Positions 39,179 to 46,946 of a stretch of DNA of 64,000 nucleotides are shown in pieces (position 1 is the first letter of the stretch; every line of letters begins with the position of its first letter). The notes beneath the pieces are model-generated. The model had not been told where the DNA came from and searched no databases. It saw nothing but the letters and a program-made list of their open reading frames with translations. Location of the stretch: assembly GCA_964635055.1 (NCBI GenBank), contig CAZWMT010000002.1, forward strand, positions 62,001-126,000. Direction: 5' to 3'. Source of the stretch: JAEUJM01 sp964635055 (lineage in GTDB: Bacteria; Actinomycetota; Acidimicrobiia; Acidimicrobiales; DATDAH01). A program made the translations under genes and the position numbers.

Positions 39179-42088
39179 GTGGTCGGTGGCGCGCGGGTGA
39201 AGCGGATGGCGATGGCCGTCGTCCTTGCCGTCATGGTCGCCGCGGTGGCGGTGGTGCTGCCGGGCGGGTCGGCGCCGGTCGGCGCGGACAGCAACGAGGC
39301 GCCGGGTGCGCCGGCGGCGTTCCGCCAACTGAGCGCCGGCGGCTCGCACACGTGCGCGATCTTGTCCGGCGGGTCGGTGAAGTGCTGGGGCCTGAACGAC
39401 AAGGGCCAGTTGGGCCTGGGTGACACGGCCAACCGGGGGGACGCGGCGGGGGAGATGGGCGCCAACCTGCCCGCCGTCGATCTGGGAACCGGCCGCACCG
39501 CGGTGGCGATCTCCGCCGGCACGAACCACACCTGCGCGCTGCTGGACAACGCCTCGGTGAAGTGCTGGGGCTTCAACCAGACCGGCGAGCTCGGGCTGGG
39601 CGACGCGCTCACCCGGGGGGACGGCCCCAACGAGATGGGCGACAACCTGCTTGCGGTCGACCTGGGCACGGGCCGGACGGCGGTCTCGGTGTCGGCCGGA
39701 CAGCAGTACACGTGCGCGCTCCTGGACAACGCGACCGTGAAGTGCTGGGGCAGCGGCTTCCAGGGCAAGCTGGGCCAGGGCGACACCGCCAACCGCGGCG
39801 ACTCAGCCGGCGAGATGGGCGACAACCTGCCCGCCGTCGATCTGGGCACGGGACGCACCGCGGTGTCGGTCGTCGCCGGCGGCTTCCACGCCTGCGCGTT
39901 GCTGGACAACGCGTCGGTGAAGTGCTGGGGGGCCGGCGGCGCCGGGGCGCTGGGCAACGAGAGCAACACCAACCGGGGGGATGGGCCCAACGAGATGGGC
40001 GACAACCTGGTGGCCGTGAACCTGGGCACCGGCCGCACGGCGACGGCCATCACCGCCGGCTCGGATCACACCTGCGCGCTCCTCGACAACGGGTCGGTCA
40101 AGTGCTGGGGGCAGGGCAACCTCGGTCAGTTGGGCCTGGGGGGCACCTTCGCTCGGGGGACCCAGCCAGGGAGCATGGGCGACTCACTGCCGGCGGTGGC
40201 GCTCGGGACGGGGCGCACCGCCGTCGCGGTGAGGTCGAAGTTCAACCACACCTGCGCGGTGCTGGACAACGGGTCGTTGAAGTGCTGGGGCTGGAACGTC
40301 GGGGGTCAGCTGGGGCTCGGGGCCACGGACGACCGGGGCGAGGCACCGGGGGAGATGGGCGATGCCCTGCCGGCGGTGTCTCTGGGGACGGGCCGGACCG
40401 TGGTGGCGGTGACCACCGGCATCACCCACACCTGTGCCCGCTTGGACGACGGGAGCCTGAAGTGCTGGGGCATCAACGACAAGGGCCAGTTGGGCCTGGG
40501 CGACACCCAGACCCGCGGCGACGGTCCGGGCGAGATGGGCGACAGCTTGGCGGTGACGGTGTTGTTCACGCCGGCGCCGGGGTTGTCGGTGGTGTTGTCG
40601 GCGGACGAGACCACGGTGGCGGTGGGGTCGTCGGTGCATTTCCACGTGACGGTGACGAACACGGGGAACATCCCGTTGTCGGGGGTGGAGGTGACCGAGG
40701 GCCCGGCGGGGTGCGTGGGGCCGGTGGCTGGTCTGGCGGTGGGGGCGGAGGTGACGGTGGATTGCACCGAGACCGCGACGGTGGACTTCTTGGCGGGTCT
40801 GACCCGGACGGCGACGGCGGACTCGGCTCAGACGGTGCCGTTGGAGTCGGGGCCGGTGACGGTGGGGGTGTCGCCGCCGGCGGGCTCTGGGGCGGTGTCG
40901 GGTCGGGTGTCGGCGTTGTTGTTCGGGAACCCGGTGGGTGGGGTGTTGGTGGCGGCGATCTCGCCCGCGGATGGTTCGGTGGTGGGCCTGGACACGACCG
41001 ATGGTGGTGGCGGGTACGCGATGTTGGTGCCGGCGGGGTCGGTGTGGTTGTACCGGGCGGATCCGTCGGGGGGCCACATCGCGGGGTTCCATTCGTCGTC
41101 GCCGACGGTGGTGGGCGACGGGGCCGAGGTGGTGGTCGACACCGAGTTGAACCGGGCGTTGGGCGGGATCGAGGGGCGGGTGACCGACGCGGGCTCTGGT
41201 GACGGGGTCGCGGGCGGGTTGGCGTTGACGACGAACGCGGTGACGGGCCAGATGAGCGTGGGCGCGGCGACCGATTCGTTCGGGTTCTGGGTGGTCCGCA
41301 ACGTGCGGTCGGTCGGCTATCTGGTGACGATGTTGGATCTGGCGGGGGCGCATTCGCCGCGGTACTTCGACGGTTCGCCGGGTGGGTCGGCGTCGCCGGC
41401 GGGGGCGTCGACGGTGAACGTGTTCGGGGGGGCGTTGGCGGTGATCGGCTCGACGGGGCTGCCCGCGCAGGCGGGGCCGGCGGGGACCGCGCACGTGACG
41501 GGCACGGTGAGCGGGGCGGGCGCGGGTGTGGCGGTGGTGGCGCTCAACGCGGGGGACTATTCGTTCGAGGCGGGCGATGTGACCGACGGTGCGGGCGGGT
41601 TCGACATCGCGGTGGATCCGGGCACCTATGTGGTGGGGTTCGCGGACACGACCGGGGCGACCCAGTTCGAGTGGTTCGACGACCAGTCGGGTGCGGGGTT
41701 GGGGTCGGCCACGCCGGTGGCGGCGGGTGTCGGCAGCCCTGGGGTGGTGAACGCGTCGTTGACGTCGAACCGGGGTGCGGTGTCGGGGACGGTGACCGAG
41801 GACGGGTCGGGTGACCCGTTGGGGGGCATCTGGGCGTTCGCGATCGACGCGACGGGGTCGGTGGTGGCGGTGGACGAGACCGCCGGCGACGGCTCGTACA
41901 CGTTGGCCGATGCGCCGGTGGGGGCCGTGCGGGTGCGGTTCTTCGACGTGTCCGGGGCGCACGTGCCCGAGTACTGGGATGACCACGGCGGCGCGAGCGG
42001 CGCCGACGGGTACGCGGCGGCGAACGTGATCGCGGTGGCGGGTGGCGTCACCGCGACCGCCGACGCATCCCTCGCTCTGGCCCTCTGA
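39179..42088 (+). CDS. Secreted RCC1-type seven-bladed propeller mosaic protein C
   Basis: The 969-residue protein starts like protein A (ARVKRMAMAVVLAVMVAAV signal), has seven blades with KCWG motifs (about 45-460), then the DUF11-like domain (HFHVTVTNTGNIPLSGVEVT) and regulatory-like beta-sandwiches to residue 969. From about 40560 to the end codon choice changes to G-ending codons (GTG, TTG, GCG, TCG), unlike the C-ending codons of the propeller. The C-terminal half thus has a different history. The leader is paralogous to that of gene A. The role is unknown; a secreted ligand-binding or adhesive protein is likely. Confidence 0.85.
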   Translation: MVGGARVKRMAMAVVLAVMVAAVAVVLPGGSAPVGADSNEAPGAPAAFRQLSAGGSHTCAILSGGSVKCWGLNDKGQLGLGDTANRGDAAGEMGANLPAVDLGTGRTAVAISAGTNHTCALLDNASVKCWGFNQTGELGLGDALTRGDGPNEMGDNLLAVDLGTGRTAVSVSAGQQYTCALLDNATVKCWGSGFQGKLGQGDTANRGDSAGEMGDNLPAVDLGTGRTAVSVVAGGFHACALLDNASVKCWGAGGAGALGNESNTNRGDGPNEMGDNLVAVNLGTGRTATAITAGSDHTCALLDNGSVKCWGQGNLGQLGLGGTFARGTQPGSMGDSLPAVALGTGRTAVAVRSKFNHTCAVLDNGSLKCWGWNVGGQLGLGATDDRGEAPGEMGDALPAVSLGTGRTVVAVTTGITHTCARLDDGSLKCWGINDKGQLGLGDTQTRGDGPGEMGDSLAVTVLFTPAPGLSVVLSADETTVAVGSSVHFHVTVTNTGNIPLSGVEVTEGPAGCVGPVAGLAVGAEVTVDCTETATVDFLAGLTRTATADSAQTVPLESGPVTVGVSPPAGSGAVSGRVSALLFGNPVGGVLVAAISPADGSVVGLDTTDGGGGYAMLVPAGSVWLYRADPSGGHIAGFHSSSPTVVGDGAEVVVDTELNRALGGIEGRVTDAGSGDGVAGGLALTTNAVTGQMSVGAATDSFGFWVVRNVRSVGYLVTMLDLAGAHSPRYFDGSPGGSASPAGASTVNVFGGALAVIGSTGLPAQAGPAGTAHVTGTVSGAGAGVAVVALNAGDYSFEAGDVTDGAGGFDIAVDPGTYVVGFADTTGATQFEWFDDQSGAGLGSATPVAAGVGSPGVVNASLTSNRGAVSGTVTEDGSGDPLGGIWAFAIDATGSVVAVDETAGDGSYTLADAPVGAVRVRFFDVSGAHVPEYWDDHGGASGADGYAAANVIAVAGGVTATADASLALAL

Positions 42089-42263
42089 CCGCGGCTTCGC
42101 CGACGGCCGGCGGGTCCACCCACCCGGCACGTCGCGGCGCAGGCAGCCCCGTTGAGCGCCATGGGTGACGGGCCTGCGTCGGCCGTGCCCGGCGGCCGGG
42201 TCGTGACGATCTGTCTGGTCAGGCAGTGGGCGTCAGGGGTCGAGGAGTGACGATGCGGAGCAC

Positions 42264-42366
42264 GCGAGCGTCTCGGCGGGCACCGACCACACCTGAGCGC
42301 TGCTCGACAACGGCTCGGTGAAGTGCTGGGGCGTCAACCAGACGGGCGAGCTCCGAACAGGCGGCG
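42264..42366 (+). pseudogene. Single-blade relic of an RCC1-type gene
   Basis: It reads ASVSAGTDHT, stop, then ALLDNGSVKCWGVNQTGELR. The stop TGA (42294-42296) stands exactly where the intact genes have a Cys codon TGC. There is no start and only one blade. It lies in the 527 bp gap after RCC1 gene C, which holds nothing else recognisable. Confidence 0.78.
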
Positions 42367-42615
42367 TCTGCTCCCGGAACGGGCGCACTCACCCGCCGCG
42401 TAACCGTCGGGAAACGGCGCGTTCGCGTCATGTGCCCTGACCGGGCCCTTGTTACCGTCGAGTCAGGAGGTGCGGAGGTGGGCGATCCCCTCACCACCAC
42501 GGCGGGAATCGGGCCCAGCGGCCCTGGCGCGAGGGAGGGGGGCGCGCCGGGGCGCTCGGGCTGCGACCGGCGTTGTTGCCGGTCGGCAACCGCGGCGCAA
42601 CCACGAACGACCACC

Positions 42616-42834
42616 ATGGCGGTGATGGCCGATCTCCACGACCCGGGCGCCAGCCGCAGCGATGCGCGCTGCGCGGCCCTGCTGCGACTGGCACACCGCC
42701 ACCGCATGGGCGGCGACCCGGCCCGGGCCCGGGCCCTGTTCGCAGTGGCGGAGTGCGAGGCCTGGCGGGCGGGCCGCGCCGACCTGGTGGCCCAGGTGGT
42801 GCTGGACGAGCACCGCTTCCGACCCGCGCACTGA
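42616..42834 (+). CDS. Small protein, paralogue of 57738
   Basis: The 72-residue protein contains RCAALLRLAHRHRMGGDPAR, then ARALFAVAECEAWRAGRADL and VAQVVLDEH. The same pattern (CAVLLRLAARE...AARELFAAALCEA) is in the protein at 57738. It is probably a short helical-hairpin, TPR-like fold. Function unknown. ATG at 42616 is chosen; ATG at 42625 is also possible. Confidence 0.55.
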   Translation: MAVMADLHDPGASRSDARCAALLRLAHRHRMGGDPARARALFAVAECEAWRAGRADLVAQVVLDEHRFRPAH

Positions 42835-42918
42835 GCGCCGGCCCGAGCGAGGCAACAGCCGCTTCGGAGGGGCGTCGCAGAGCTGGGGGCCGACGCTGCC
42901 GAGGGGTGAGGTTCCCGA

Positions 42919-42980
42919 GACGGTGCGCGTGCACGGCCATGGCCGCCGCGGTACCGATCGACTCTGACGGTGTGAAGGCC
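42919..42980 (-). pseudogene. Second relic of the Uma2 5' end and leader
   Basis: An ATG at 42940 begins MAVHAHR, as in the intact Uma2 gene at 37565, and is then lost. The leader (about 42941-42980) aligns with 38126-38165, including GACGGTGTGAAGG. It lies just beyond the 3' end of the intact Uma2 gene at 42999. Confidence 0.65.
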
Positions 42981-42998
42981 AGCGCGTCGAACCGGCGT

Positions 42999-43592
42999 TC
43001 ACGGTTCGTGGGGGTCGTCGCCGCTGGCGAACAGGGCGGACACGTCGAGCTCGAGCCCGGGAAGGATCGGCGTGGTGACGACGTCACCCTCGCCGACCGT
43101 CATGACCGCGTCGAAGCCGGCAACCGTTGGCGTGGACCGGCGGGCGACGGTCACCCATTGGTCCTCGGGATCGACGATCCACAGCTCGGGCAGCCCGGCC
43201 TGCTCCCAGCGTGCGCGCTTCGGCCCGAGGTCGTCGGCCCGGGTGGCGTCGGCAACGACTTCGATGGCGAGCTCGGGGATGTGCTCGTACAGGTCGTGGG
43301 CGTCCGGGGCGAGCGGTCGGGACGGGCTCGACCACCAGGCATCGGCGAGGAACACCCCCGGGTCGATGATCGGGTGGTTGAGGTCGATGCCCGGCGCACC
43401 CAGACCCGGGTGGGCTCGTGCGTAGTGGACGAGCTCGGCGCCGAGCCAGATGGTGATGCGATCGCGCCGGTCCGCGCCGAGACCCACGATCTCGCCGTCG
43501 ATGAGCTCGATGTGGCGGTGCTCGCCCGGCATCAGCGCGAAGAACTCGTCGGCGGTGATGGGTCGTTGACGCACGAGACGGACCGTAGCCAC
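42999..43592 (-). CDS. Uma2 family putative endonuclease (DUF820)
   Basis: The 197-residue protein shows RPITADEFFALMPGEHRHIE, LIDGEIVGLGADRRDRITIW, FLADAWW, then LAIEVVADATRADDLGPKRA and QAGLPELWIVDPEDQWVTVA, matching Uma2 motifs. It is only distantly similar to the copies at 37565 and 55246. The GTG at 43592 gives a family-like N-terminus; an upstream start at 43634 would add 14 residues. Confidence 0.85.
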   Translation of the reverse strand: MATVRLVRQRPITADEFFALMPGEHRHIELIDGEIVGLGADRRDRITIWLGAELVHYARAHPGLGAPGIDLNHPIIDPGVFLADAWWSSPSRPLAPDAHDLYEHIPELAIEVVADATRADDLGPKRARWEQAGLPELWIVDPEDQWVTVARRSTPTVAGFDAVMTVGEGDVVTTPILPGLELDVSALFASGDDPHEP

Positions 43593-43870
43593 GCCGATCC
43601 GAGCCGTTCGGCCGTATCTGCGGAACCGATGCACTGGCGCATCGGGGGTGGCGATGGGGGTACGACGGGGCCCGCACGCGCCCGTTGAGTCGCTGCAGTT
43701 GCTCGGGTACGGTTCTTCGACGGCTCGGGAGTGCCGTCGGTGGTTTCGCTCCCCGGAGAACGATCACCGACTCAGGGAGCACGCCCGATGGCCATGACCG
43801 CCGCGGAACGAGAAGAACTGCATGGGCGCTCGTACGACAGCAACTCGGTGACCGGGGAGCCGATCTGCTG

Positions 43871-44335
43871 ATGGCCGGCCTGGCCGCGGCCGACCTCGAG
43901 GCGATCGAAGAGCGGCTGACGCTGCGCATCGAGCGCACGCGTGCCGAGCTGCGCAGCGAGGTCGGAGAGGTGCGCGGGCAGGTCCACGAACTACGCGGCG
44001 AGGTCGGGACCGAGATCGGCAGGGTTCGGTCGGAGATAGGGGGGATCAGGGCCGAGCTGGGTGAGTTCCGGGGTGAGGTCGGCCAGGAGTTCGGCAAGGT
44101 TCGCGAGGAGTTCGGCAAGGTCCACGAGGAGTTCGGCAAGGTCCACGAGGAGTTCGGCAAGATCCACGAGGAGTTCGGCAAGATCCACGAGGAGCTCGGC
44201 AAGGTCCGCGGCGAGATGGCCGCCCAGAACCGCATCATCGTGTTCGCCATGGTCACGGCCGGTGTCGGCGTCGTCAGCATCGTGCTCGGCTTGGCCGGCC
44301 TGGTCTTCACTGCCGTGCAGCTCGCGTCCGCCTGA
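43871..44335 (+). CDS. Coiled-coil membrane protein, probably frameshifted at its N-terminus
   Basis: From the ATG at 43871 the 154-residue product has a long heptad coiled coil, six near-identical EEFGKVH repeats, and a C-terminal membrane helix (IIVFAMVTAGVGVVSIVLGL). Upstream, an ATG at 43789 reads MAMTAAEREELH in another frame, while the frame of the main gene reads ALVRQQLGDRGADLLMAG from about 43826. Together these resemble the usual N-terminus of this family with one base lost near 43825. It is either a young pseudogene or a sequencing error. It probably dimerises or trimerises at the membrane. Confidence 0.6.
   Translation: MAGLAAADLEAIEERLTLRIERTRAELRSEVGEVRGQVHELRGEVGTEIGRVRSEIGGIRAELGEFRGEVGQEFGKVREEFGKVHEEFGKVHEEFGKIHEEFGKIHEELGKVRGEMAAQNRIIVFAMVTAGVGVVSIVLGLAGLVFTAVQLASA
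44084..44209 (+). repeat. Six tandem 21 bp repeats encoding heptads
   Basis: Units at 44084, 44105, 44126, 44147, 44168 and 44189 encode variants of EEFGKVH. Copies differ only at a few silent or conservative sites, so the array is recent and prone to expansion or loss in steps of one heptad. Confidence 0.85.
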
Positions 44336-44412
44336 GCGCAGCGGGTCCGCCATGTCTGGCCGCGCCCGGGCGGGCGGCAGCCACGAGCTGTGAACGCGAC
44401 GCCGCCCGGTCC

Positions 44413-44434
44413 TATGATCTGACGCCTCGTCAGA
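44413..44434. promoter_or_regulatory. TetR-type operator overlapping a TATGAT promoter box
   Basis: TCTGACG (44418-44424), CCT and CGTCAGA (44428-44434) form a 7+3+7 palindrome with the same core and spacing as 28887-28907. TATGAT (44413-44418), a good -10 box, overlaps its left edge. The MaoC start codon lies 10 bp downstream. Confidence 0.75.
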
Positions 44435-44443
44435 AACCGTGCC

Positions 44444-44980
44444 ATGACCGAATCTCCCGCCGCCATCCCTCCAGAGGTCGCCGCCGTCATCGGCGTCGAG
44501 CAGTACGAGACCGACGCCGGCTTCGACGCCGAGATGGGCTACGTCTGGACCTCCCTGGCGTCGGTGGAGAACGGCAACCCGCTGTTCTGGGACGTCGAGG
44601 TGGCGAAGGAGCTGACCGGCGGTCCCATCGCGCCGCCGTCGATGCTGTCGGTGTGGTTCCGGCCCCACCACTGGCAGCCCGGCGCCACCGACAACCTCGT
44701 GCCGCTGCAGGTGCACTTCGACCTGAAGGAGGCCTTCGGGCTGCCCGAGGCGGTGATGACCGACAACACCATCACCTTCGGGGTGCCCGTGCGGCCCGGC
44801 GACCGGATCCGCAGTCGCCAGGTCCTGCGCTCGGTCAGCGCGCCCAAGACCACCAAGCTGGGCACCGGCCGGTTCTGGGTGATCGACGTGGAGTATCTTA
44901 ACCAGCGCGACGAGATCGCCGGCGTGGAGACCTACACCGGATTCGGCTACCGCAGGTCCGGCGAGGGGGCGGGCGCATGA
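44444..44980 (+). CDS. MaoC-like N-terminal dehydratase domain protein
   Basis: The 178-residue protein is a hotdog-fold MaoC relative of the N-terminal, structural type: VWTSLASVENGNPLFWDVEV, LTGGPIAPPSMLSVWFRPHH, DNTITFGVPVRPGDRIRSRQ and WVIDVEYLNQRDEIAGVETY. It lacks the catalytic Asp-His signature present in the next gene. The two proteins, overlapping by ATGA, probably form one heteromeric enoyl-CoA hydratase, as in ChsH1/ChsH2-type steroid hydratases. An operator palindrome sits at its start. Confidence 0.85.
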   Translation: MTESPAAIPPEVAAVIGVEQYETDAGFDAEMGYVWTSLASVENGNPLFWDVEVAKELTGGPIAPPSMLSVWFRPHHWQPGATDNLVPLQVHFDLKEAFGLPEAVMTDNTITFGVPVRPGDRIRSRQVLRSVSAPKTTKLGTGRFWVIDVEYLNQRDEIAGVETYTGFGYRRSGEGAGA

Positions 44981-45459
44981 GCGTCACGCCGGTCCTCACC
45001 CTCGACCAGGTGTCGGTGGGCGACACGCTCCCCGAGCTGTCGGTCGACGTCACCGCCACCACGGTCGTGCTGGGCGCGCTCGCCACCCGCGACTGGCGGC
45101 CGATGCACCACGACTACCACTTCGCCACCGAGCGCAACGGCACGAAGGACATCTTCCTCAACACGCCCAATCAGGCCGCCTGGTTCGAGCGCTACCTCAC
45201 CGACTGGACCGGCCCCCACGGCCGCCTCGGCAAGGTGACGTTCCGCATGAAGGACTCGATCTTCCCCGGCGACACCATGGTGTTCCGGGGCGTGGTCACC
45301 GAGGTGGGCAGCGACGACGCCGGCTGCGGCTGGGTGGGCGTCGAGGTGACCCTGACCGTCGACGACCGGACGATGACGACGGGCTCGGCCCGCATCGCGG
45401 TGCCGGTCGGTCCTGACGACAACCCCTGGGCCCGCGGGCCCGACGACTGGAAACCGTGA
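44977..45459 (+). CDS. MaoC family (R)-specific enoyl-CoA hydratase subunit
   Basis: The 160-residue hotdog protein carries ALATRDWRPMHHDYHFATER, the catalytic Asp and His of MaoC hydratases, and IFPGDTMVFRGVVTEVGSDD. With the preceding protein it should hydrate an enoyl-CoA made by a neighbouring acyl-CoA dehydrogenase. It is followed after 30 bp by the acyl-CoA dehydrogenase. Confidence 0.87.
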   Translation: MSVTPVLTLDQVSVGDTLPELSVDVTATTVVLGALATRDWRPMHHDYHFATERNGTKDIFLNTPNQAAWFERYLTDWTGPHGRLGKVTFRMKDSIFPGDTMVFRGVVTEVGSDDAGCGWVGVEVTLTVDDRTMTTGSARIAVPVGPDDNPWARGPDDWKP

Positions 45460-45489
45460 ACGTTCGAACGACGAGACAGGACCCCTGAC

Positions 45490-46602
45490 ATGGACCTCGA
45501 CTTCACCGAAGAGCAGGAGATGCTGCGCGAGATGGTGCGCGGCCTCTGCAACGACGTGGCCGGCCTCACCGTCGTGCGCGAGATGGAGGACGACCCCGTC
45601 GGGTACCCGGCTGCGTTCTGGCAGCAGCTGGCCGACCTCGACCTCCTCGGCCTGCTCATCCCCGAGGAGTACGGCGGCTCGGGCATGACCATGCTCGAGG
45701 GTGTCGTGGTCTACGAGGAGCTGGGCCGCTCGCTGGCGCCGTCACCGCACTTCCCGAGCTGCGTCCTGTCCGCGTCGGCCGTGCTGGCCGCGGGCTCCGA
45801 CGAGCAGAAGAACGCCCTGCTGCCCCAGATCGCCTCGGGCGGCGCCATCGTCGTCCCCGCCTGGCTCGAGCCCGAGAGCGGCTTCGGCCCCCTCGGCGTG
45901 CAGGCCCGTTGGGACGGCGACAGCCTGTCGGGCACGAAGTGGCACGTGCCGTTCGCCGAGGCCGCCACGTCGTTCCTCGTCCTCGCCCGCACCGGCGGCG
46001 CGGCAACCGATGTCGGCCTGTTCCTCGTGGACCGCGACGCCGACGGCGTCACCCTCGCCCAGCAGAAGACCATCGCCTCCTCGACCCAGTACGCGGTCAC
46101 CTTCGAAGCCGTGTCGGCCGAGCCGGTGGGTGCCCTCGACGGGGGCTGGGCGGTGTGGCACGACGTGATGCTCGACGGGATCATCCTGCTCGCCGCCCAA
46201 GCCTCCGGCGGCGCCGAGCACGCCCTCGACATCACCGTGCAGTACTCGAAGGACCGCTTCCAGTTCGGCAAGCCCATCGGGTCGTTCCAGTCGATCAGTC
46301 ACTACCTGGCCGACGCCGTCACCCGGGTCGACGGCTCGCGCACCCTCGTCTACGAGGCGGCATGGGCCCGGGCCAACGGCCGGGACACGAGCCGGCTCGC
46401 CCCCATGGCCAAGCTGTCGGCCTGCGACACCTTCCGCGACCTCACCGCCATGGCCCAGCAGGTCTGGGGCGGCGTCGGCTTCACCGTCGAGTACGACATC
46501 CAGCTCTACTTCCGCCGGGCCAAGCAGCTCCAGATCACCTGGTGGGACTCCCGCTACCTCGAGGACCTCATCGCCGAGAGCGTGCTGGACCAGCCGGCCT
46601 GA
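45490..46602 (+). CDS. Acyl-CoA dehydrogenase
   Basis: The 370-residue protein has MDLDFTEEQEMLREMVRGLC, GLLIPEEYGGSGMTMLEGVV, a middle beta domain with LEPESGFGPLGVQARWDGDS, QYSKDRFQFGKPIGSFQSIS and VWGGVGFTVEYDIQLYFRRA. The start sequence IPEEYGG and the QVWGG(V/I)G motif define ACADs. It is shorter and more divergent than the protein at 28941 and may be one half of an alpha-2-beta-2 dehydrogenase. It is the last gene of the MaoC operon; a hairpin follows. Confidence 0.93.
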   Translation: MDLDFTEEQEMLREMVRGLCNDVAGLTVVREMEDDPVGYPAAFWQQLADLDLLGLLIPEEYGGSGMTMLEGVVVYEELGRSLAPSPHFPSCVLSASAVLAAGSDEQKNALLPQIASGGAIVVPAWLEPESGFGPLGVQARWDGDSLSGTKWHVPFAEAATSFLVLARTGGAATDVGLFLVDRDADGVTLAQQKTIASSTQYAVTFEAVSAEPVGALDGGWAVWHDVMLDGIILLAAQASGGAEHALDITVQYSKDRFQFGKPIGSFQSISHYLADAVTRVDGSRTLVYEAAWARANGRDTSRLAPMAKLSACDTFRDLTAMAQQVWGGVGFTVEYDIQLYFRRAKQLQITWWDSRYLEDLIAESVLDQPA

Positions 46603-46608
46603 CCTCGG

Positions 46609-46630
46609 CGCCGCCGGCGAGGCGGCGGCG
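46609..46630 (+). terminator. GC-rich hairpin after the MaoC/ACAD operon
   Basis: CGCCGCCG and CGGCGGCG flank a 6-base loop, 7 bp after the acyl-CoA dehydrogenase stop. No T-run is present. Confidence 0.5.
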
Positions 46631-46693
46631 GGCCACGGACGGCGCCGCGGGCCACAGCCTCATCAGCGGCCGATCGTGCTCGGCCCACGGTGA

Positions 46694-46875
46694 TCAGGTC
46701 CGGTTGTTGCGGAGGATCCTCCGGTGGTTGGCCACCTGTTGGACGTAGGGCAGCGGGAAGGCCAGGGCCATCGTCCGCAGGGGCTCGGGAAGCCCAACGC
46801 TCCGCCGTGGCGGCGCCCCTGCCGGTCGACCACGTCGAAGTCGAACGAGAAGTCGAGCTGTGTGGCGCACGGATG
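46694..46875 (-). pseudogene. Decayed gene fragment of unknown family
   Basis: On the minus strand one frame reads QLDFSFDFDVVDRQGRRHGG and then, one frameshift later, LPEPLRTMALAFPLPYVQQV and ANHRRILRNNRT to a stop. Both parts look like real coding sequence and join into one 60-residue C-terminus. No start is visible; the 5' part is replaced by the RCC1 gene D region. The 344 bp gap holds nothing else besides the hairpin. Confidence 0.4.
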
Positions 46876-46946
46876 AATGCACCCTGTGGACGCGTCGAGG
46901 GCGCAGGAGTCGAGCGGCGGTGCGGACGATCTGCGAGGATCTGGCG

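Noticed and set aside
42294..42296. TGA in place of Cys as a selenocysteine codon
   Set aside because: Only one blade remains, no start or downstream domains exist, and no SECIS-like hairpin was seen; a relic is simpler.
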